Part shown: in pieces, positions 6,855 through 7,101 of the stretch
Numbering within the stretch: the first letter of the stretch is position 1
Layout of the letters: every line of letters begins with the position of its first letter
Assembly (NCBI GenBank): GCA_045616665.1
Contig: JAZLHE010000088.1
Coordinates: 1 to 7,101, forward strand
DNA from: RUG11690 sp045616665
GTDB taxonomy: Bacteria; Bacteroidota; Bacteroidia; Bacteroidales; WCHB1-69
Reading direction: 5' to 3'
DNA length: 7,101 bases
Position numbers and translations under genes: made by a program
Notes under the pieces: model-generated
The model's database searches: none
Seen by the model: the letters and a program-made list of their open reading frames with translations, nothing else
What the model was told of the DNA's origin: nothing

Positions 6855-6887
6855 AATTTAACAAATAAAAATTCCATTTGTTAAATT
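6855..6887. repeat. Perfect 12-bp AT-rich inverted repeat
   Basis: AATTTAACAAAT at 6855-6866 is matched by its exact reverse complement at 6876-6887, with a 9-nt spacer. The stem has only two G/C pairs, so it would be weak in RNA. A protein-binding site or a chance AT-rich repeat are both possible. It lies about 145 bp upstream of the Rpn-like start codon. Confidence 0.5.
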
Positions 6888-6961
6888 TAATTCATTATCA
6901 ATCTGAATATTAGCGAAATAAAAATTTATCAACAATTGCATAATCGTGTTGTTTATTTGTA

Positions 6962-6969
6962 TATTTTTG
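6962..6969 (+). promoter_or_regulatory. Candidate -7 promoter element for the Rpn-like gene
   Basis: TATTTTTG matches TAnnTTTG exactly and is followed by C, as at the other two candidate promoters here. The nearest useful TTG upstream (6936-6938) gives a 23-bp spacing, longer than the normal 19-21, so the -33 element is weak. The start would be near 6976, leaving a very AT-rich leader of about 55 nt. In such AT-rich DNA a chance match is a real possibility. Confidence 0.5.
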
Positions 6970-6981
6970 CAGTCGAATAAC

Positions 6982-7003
6982 AAAAATAATAATTATTATT
7001 TTT
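6982..7003. repeat. Perfect 22-bp A/T-only palindrome in the leader of the Rpn-like gene
   Basis: AAAAATAATAA at 6982-6992 is followed directly by its exact reverse complement at 6993-7003. It lies just downstream of the predicted promoter. A 9-bp direct repeat CAATATTAA follows at 7006-7014 and 7019-7027, 13 nt apart. This could be an operator or simply low-complexity leader DNA. Confidence 0.5.
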
Positions 7004-7031
7004 AACAATATTAATTATCAATATTAAATTT

Positions 7032-7101
7032 ATGAAGGAAAATACATTTGAAGAACCGATTTGCTACATTGACCCGCTGTCGGACTTTGGCTTTAAGCGG
7101 C
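7032..7101 (+). CDS. Rpn/PD-(D/E)XK nuclease family transposase-like protein (5' fragment)
   Basis: An ATG at 7032 opens a frame of 23 complete codons running off the right edge. Residues 12-23 read YIDPLSDFGFKR. This fits the N-terminal signature of the Rpn family, typically Y-x-(D/N)-P-x-x-D-x-x-F-K-(R/K)-(L/I)-F-G, which is abundant in Bacteroidota and often multi-copy. Characterised members (E. coli RpnA) are DNA endonucleases that promote recA-independent recombination; many others are annotated only as putative transposases. The catalytic core lies beyond the window, so neither activity nor completeness can be judged. The upstream context, an AT-rich leader with a -7 element and no Shine-Dalgarno, suits a genuine gene start. 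The family call rests on about 12 residues. Confidence 0.72.
   Translation, partial: MKENTFEEPICYIDPLSDFGFKR

Larger units (their letters stand above)
6684..7031. other. Gene-poor spacer between the tRNA-Cys terminator and the Rpn-like gene
   Basis: No convincing gene is present in these 348 bases. Short open frames exist on both strands across 6620-6864, but they run through the tRNA, the terminator or the palindrome and show no family signature. By hand count, 6691-6810 has 62 G/C in 120 bases (about 52%), while 6841-7030 has 29 in 190 (about 15%). The change falls at the palindrome at 6807-6840. The AT-rich half carries an inverted repeat (6855-6887), a -7-like element (6962-6969), a palindrome (6982-7003) and a 9-bp direct repeat (7006 and 7019). 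The GC-rich half could be a decayed fragment of something, but I cannot say of what. Confidence 0.7.

Noticed and set aside
6671..6856. Small open frames on both strands after the tRNA (6671-6856 +, 6620-6850 -, 6682-6864 -)
   Set aside because: They start in or overlap the terminator, tRNA or palindrome. The similar 'CRDVARRVSTT'-like ends on both strands are simply the palindrome translated.

Overview
The window looks like a chromosomal piece of a Bacteroidota genome, most likely Bacteroidales. Three things point there: a giant surface or secreted protein ending in a type IX secretion (Por) C-terminal sorting domain; three exact matches to the Bacteroidota sigma-ABfr -7 element TAnnTTTG, each in a plausible place ahead of a gene; and A-rich leaders without Shine-Dalgarno sequences. 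The organism is inferred from these features, not from a database match.

Layout, all on the + strand. Bases 1-4174 hold the 3' part of a very large modular gene: end of a CUB-like domain, a CARDB-like Ig fold, a jelly-roll-like domain, about eleven repeats of roughly 70-100 residues (InlB B-repeat/'bacterial repeat' type), a fibronectin type III domain and a T9SS sorting domain. Its start lies off the left edge. Bases 4175-4289 carry a palindrome, a strong intrinsic terminator and, touching the T-tract, a -7 promoter element. Bases 4290-6119 encode the translational GTPase BipA/TypA, and 8 nt later 6128-6481 encode FolB (dihydroneopterin aldolase). A promoter then drives tRNA-Cys(GCA) at 6578-6648, closed by an intrinsic terminator.

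Bases 6684-7031 have no convincing gene. The first part is about 52% GC and ends in a 34-bp palindrome. The second part is about 15% GC and holds two AT-rich inverted repeats, a promoter-like element and a short direct repeat. At the right edge, from 7032, are the first 23 codons of a gene whose N-terminus resembles the Rpn/PD-(D/E)XK nuclease transposase-like family.

How the genes relate: the T9SS substrate is a self-contained unit with its own terminator. bipA and folB look co-transcribed, although their functions (ribosome assembly/stress translation and folate synthesis) are not obviously linked. No terminator is visible after folB, so its transcript may run into the tRNA-Cys unit and end at the same terminator. 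I see no complete novel defence or mobile system. The most curious items are the higher-order duplication inside the giant protein, two palindromes sharing the same outer motif, and the AT-rich, palindrome-bearing leader of the Rpn-like gene.
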